This document shows positions 63,421 through 64,000 of a stretch of 64,000 bases of DNA, in pieces. Every line of letters begins with the position of its first letter. The stretch's first letter is position 1. This stretch comes from Luidia sarsii (Eukaryota; Echinodermata; Asteroidea; Paxillosida; Luidiidae). A model generated the notes under the pieces. That model saw nothing but the letters and a program-made list of their open reading frames with translations, ran no database searches and was not told where the DNA came from. The stretch covers positions 1,398,233-1,462,232 of the forward strand of contig OX465110.1 in assembly GCA_949987565.1 (NCBI GenBank). The letters run 5' to 3'. Made by a program: the position numbers and the translations under genes.

Positions 63421-64000
63421 AGGAGGTAGAGGATAGGGGTGAGAATGAGGAGGATAATGTTGATTCCAAGGAGGTCAATGAGAAAATAAATATATTCATA
63501 ATAATAATAAATAATTTCAACCAGCAGTATTTCATTCCACCCTTTTTAACTTTCAGGTTTTAAAACCCGGCGACTCGTTCTCTTTGCACTAAGCGGCAAG
63601 CAGTAAGCGGTCGGTTCCTCGAGCAATTCCACGCCGGTTTAATGTCAAACTCGATCTGTCACCCAAGCAATGACTTATTAAAAGCCCATCCGTTAAATTC
63701 CACGGGCCGCGGCAATACTGCCTCAATGACAGTGCCCGTGAAAACGCCCACTCCTGAACGCTATTATAACATAATGTAATATCCTCCAGCTAGCCTGGCT
63801 GTCTGTACATCCCCCCCCCCCTTTTAATCCTTTTTTTACGTCTGGTGCAGAGCAGAACCCGCCAGAGCTCTGTGCGGGAAATCTGACACCTGTTTTGGGC
63901 CGGATTTTCGTAGCCTGCAATAAATGCACGGACTGTGAGATGGACAATATGCACGGCTTGCTTCGGTACAGACTGCAGCGAGTCGATTCTATTCAACAAC

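Overview
The window is from an intron-rich animal genome. It holds two protein genes arranged tail to tail and a dense load of interspersed repeats, foldback elements and minisatellites. The compact exons, tRNA-derived repeats, many short inverted-repeat elements and pervasive words built on TACATGTA and ACCGGT suggest a marine invertebrate, most likely a non-vertebrate deuterostome such as an echinoderm, hemichordate or cephalochordate. That placement is inference and I cannot fix the species.

Left part (1-13.3 kb): glucose-6-phosphate isomerase (GPI) on the + strand. Twelve exons from 2203 to 10930 splice in frame to 514 residues plus one split codon, against about 558 in the human enzyme. 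Only the first ~40 residues are missing; their exon lies left of the window or was not recognisable. The 3' UTR starts with a dense AGGTCA array and reaches an AATAAA at 13249. GPI introns carry tRNA-like repeats, two minisatellite types and a fresh, 5'-truncated non-LTR retrotransposon with a 10-bp target duplication.

Middle and right (13.6-57.6 kb): a DUF4062-NACHT-WD40 protein of the NWD1/NWD2 type on the - strand. Twelve exons from 57121 down to 19000 join in frame into 1358 residues. The first coding exon holds only 11 coding bases after a strong Kozak ATG in a CpG-rich block near 57.1-57.6 kb. A 22-kb intron (35182-57110) full of repeats separates it from exon 2. The predicted N-terminus begins MGTCMGNRRSS, which looks like a lipidation signal. 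The protein then runs through a disordered proline- and charge-rich segment, DUF4062, a NACHT ATPase (Walker A GAAGAGKT, Walker B VVVLDGID) and a C-terminal beta-propeller.

Far right (57.6-64 kb): no convincing gene. It holds long CT, GAGGCA and purine-rich tracts and TACATG-type repeats.

The two genes have no evident functional link: one is a glycolytic housekeeping enzyme, the other a signal-type NTPase scaffold. The most unusual material is in the repeats. Several families fold into long, near-perfect hairpins inside introns, and some carry a motif resembling a hammerhead-ribozyme core (CTGANGA, one base, short hairpin, GAAACGTC). Others carry a tRNA-like domain in unexpected positions. 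All exon limits come from reading splice sites and homology by eye; no search or transcript data were available.
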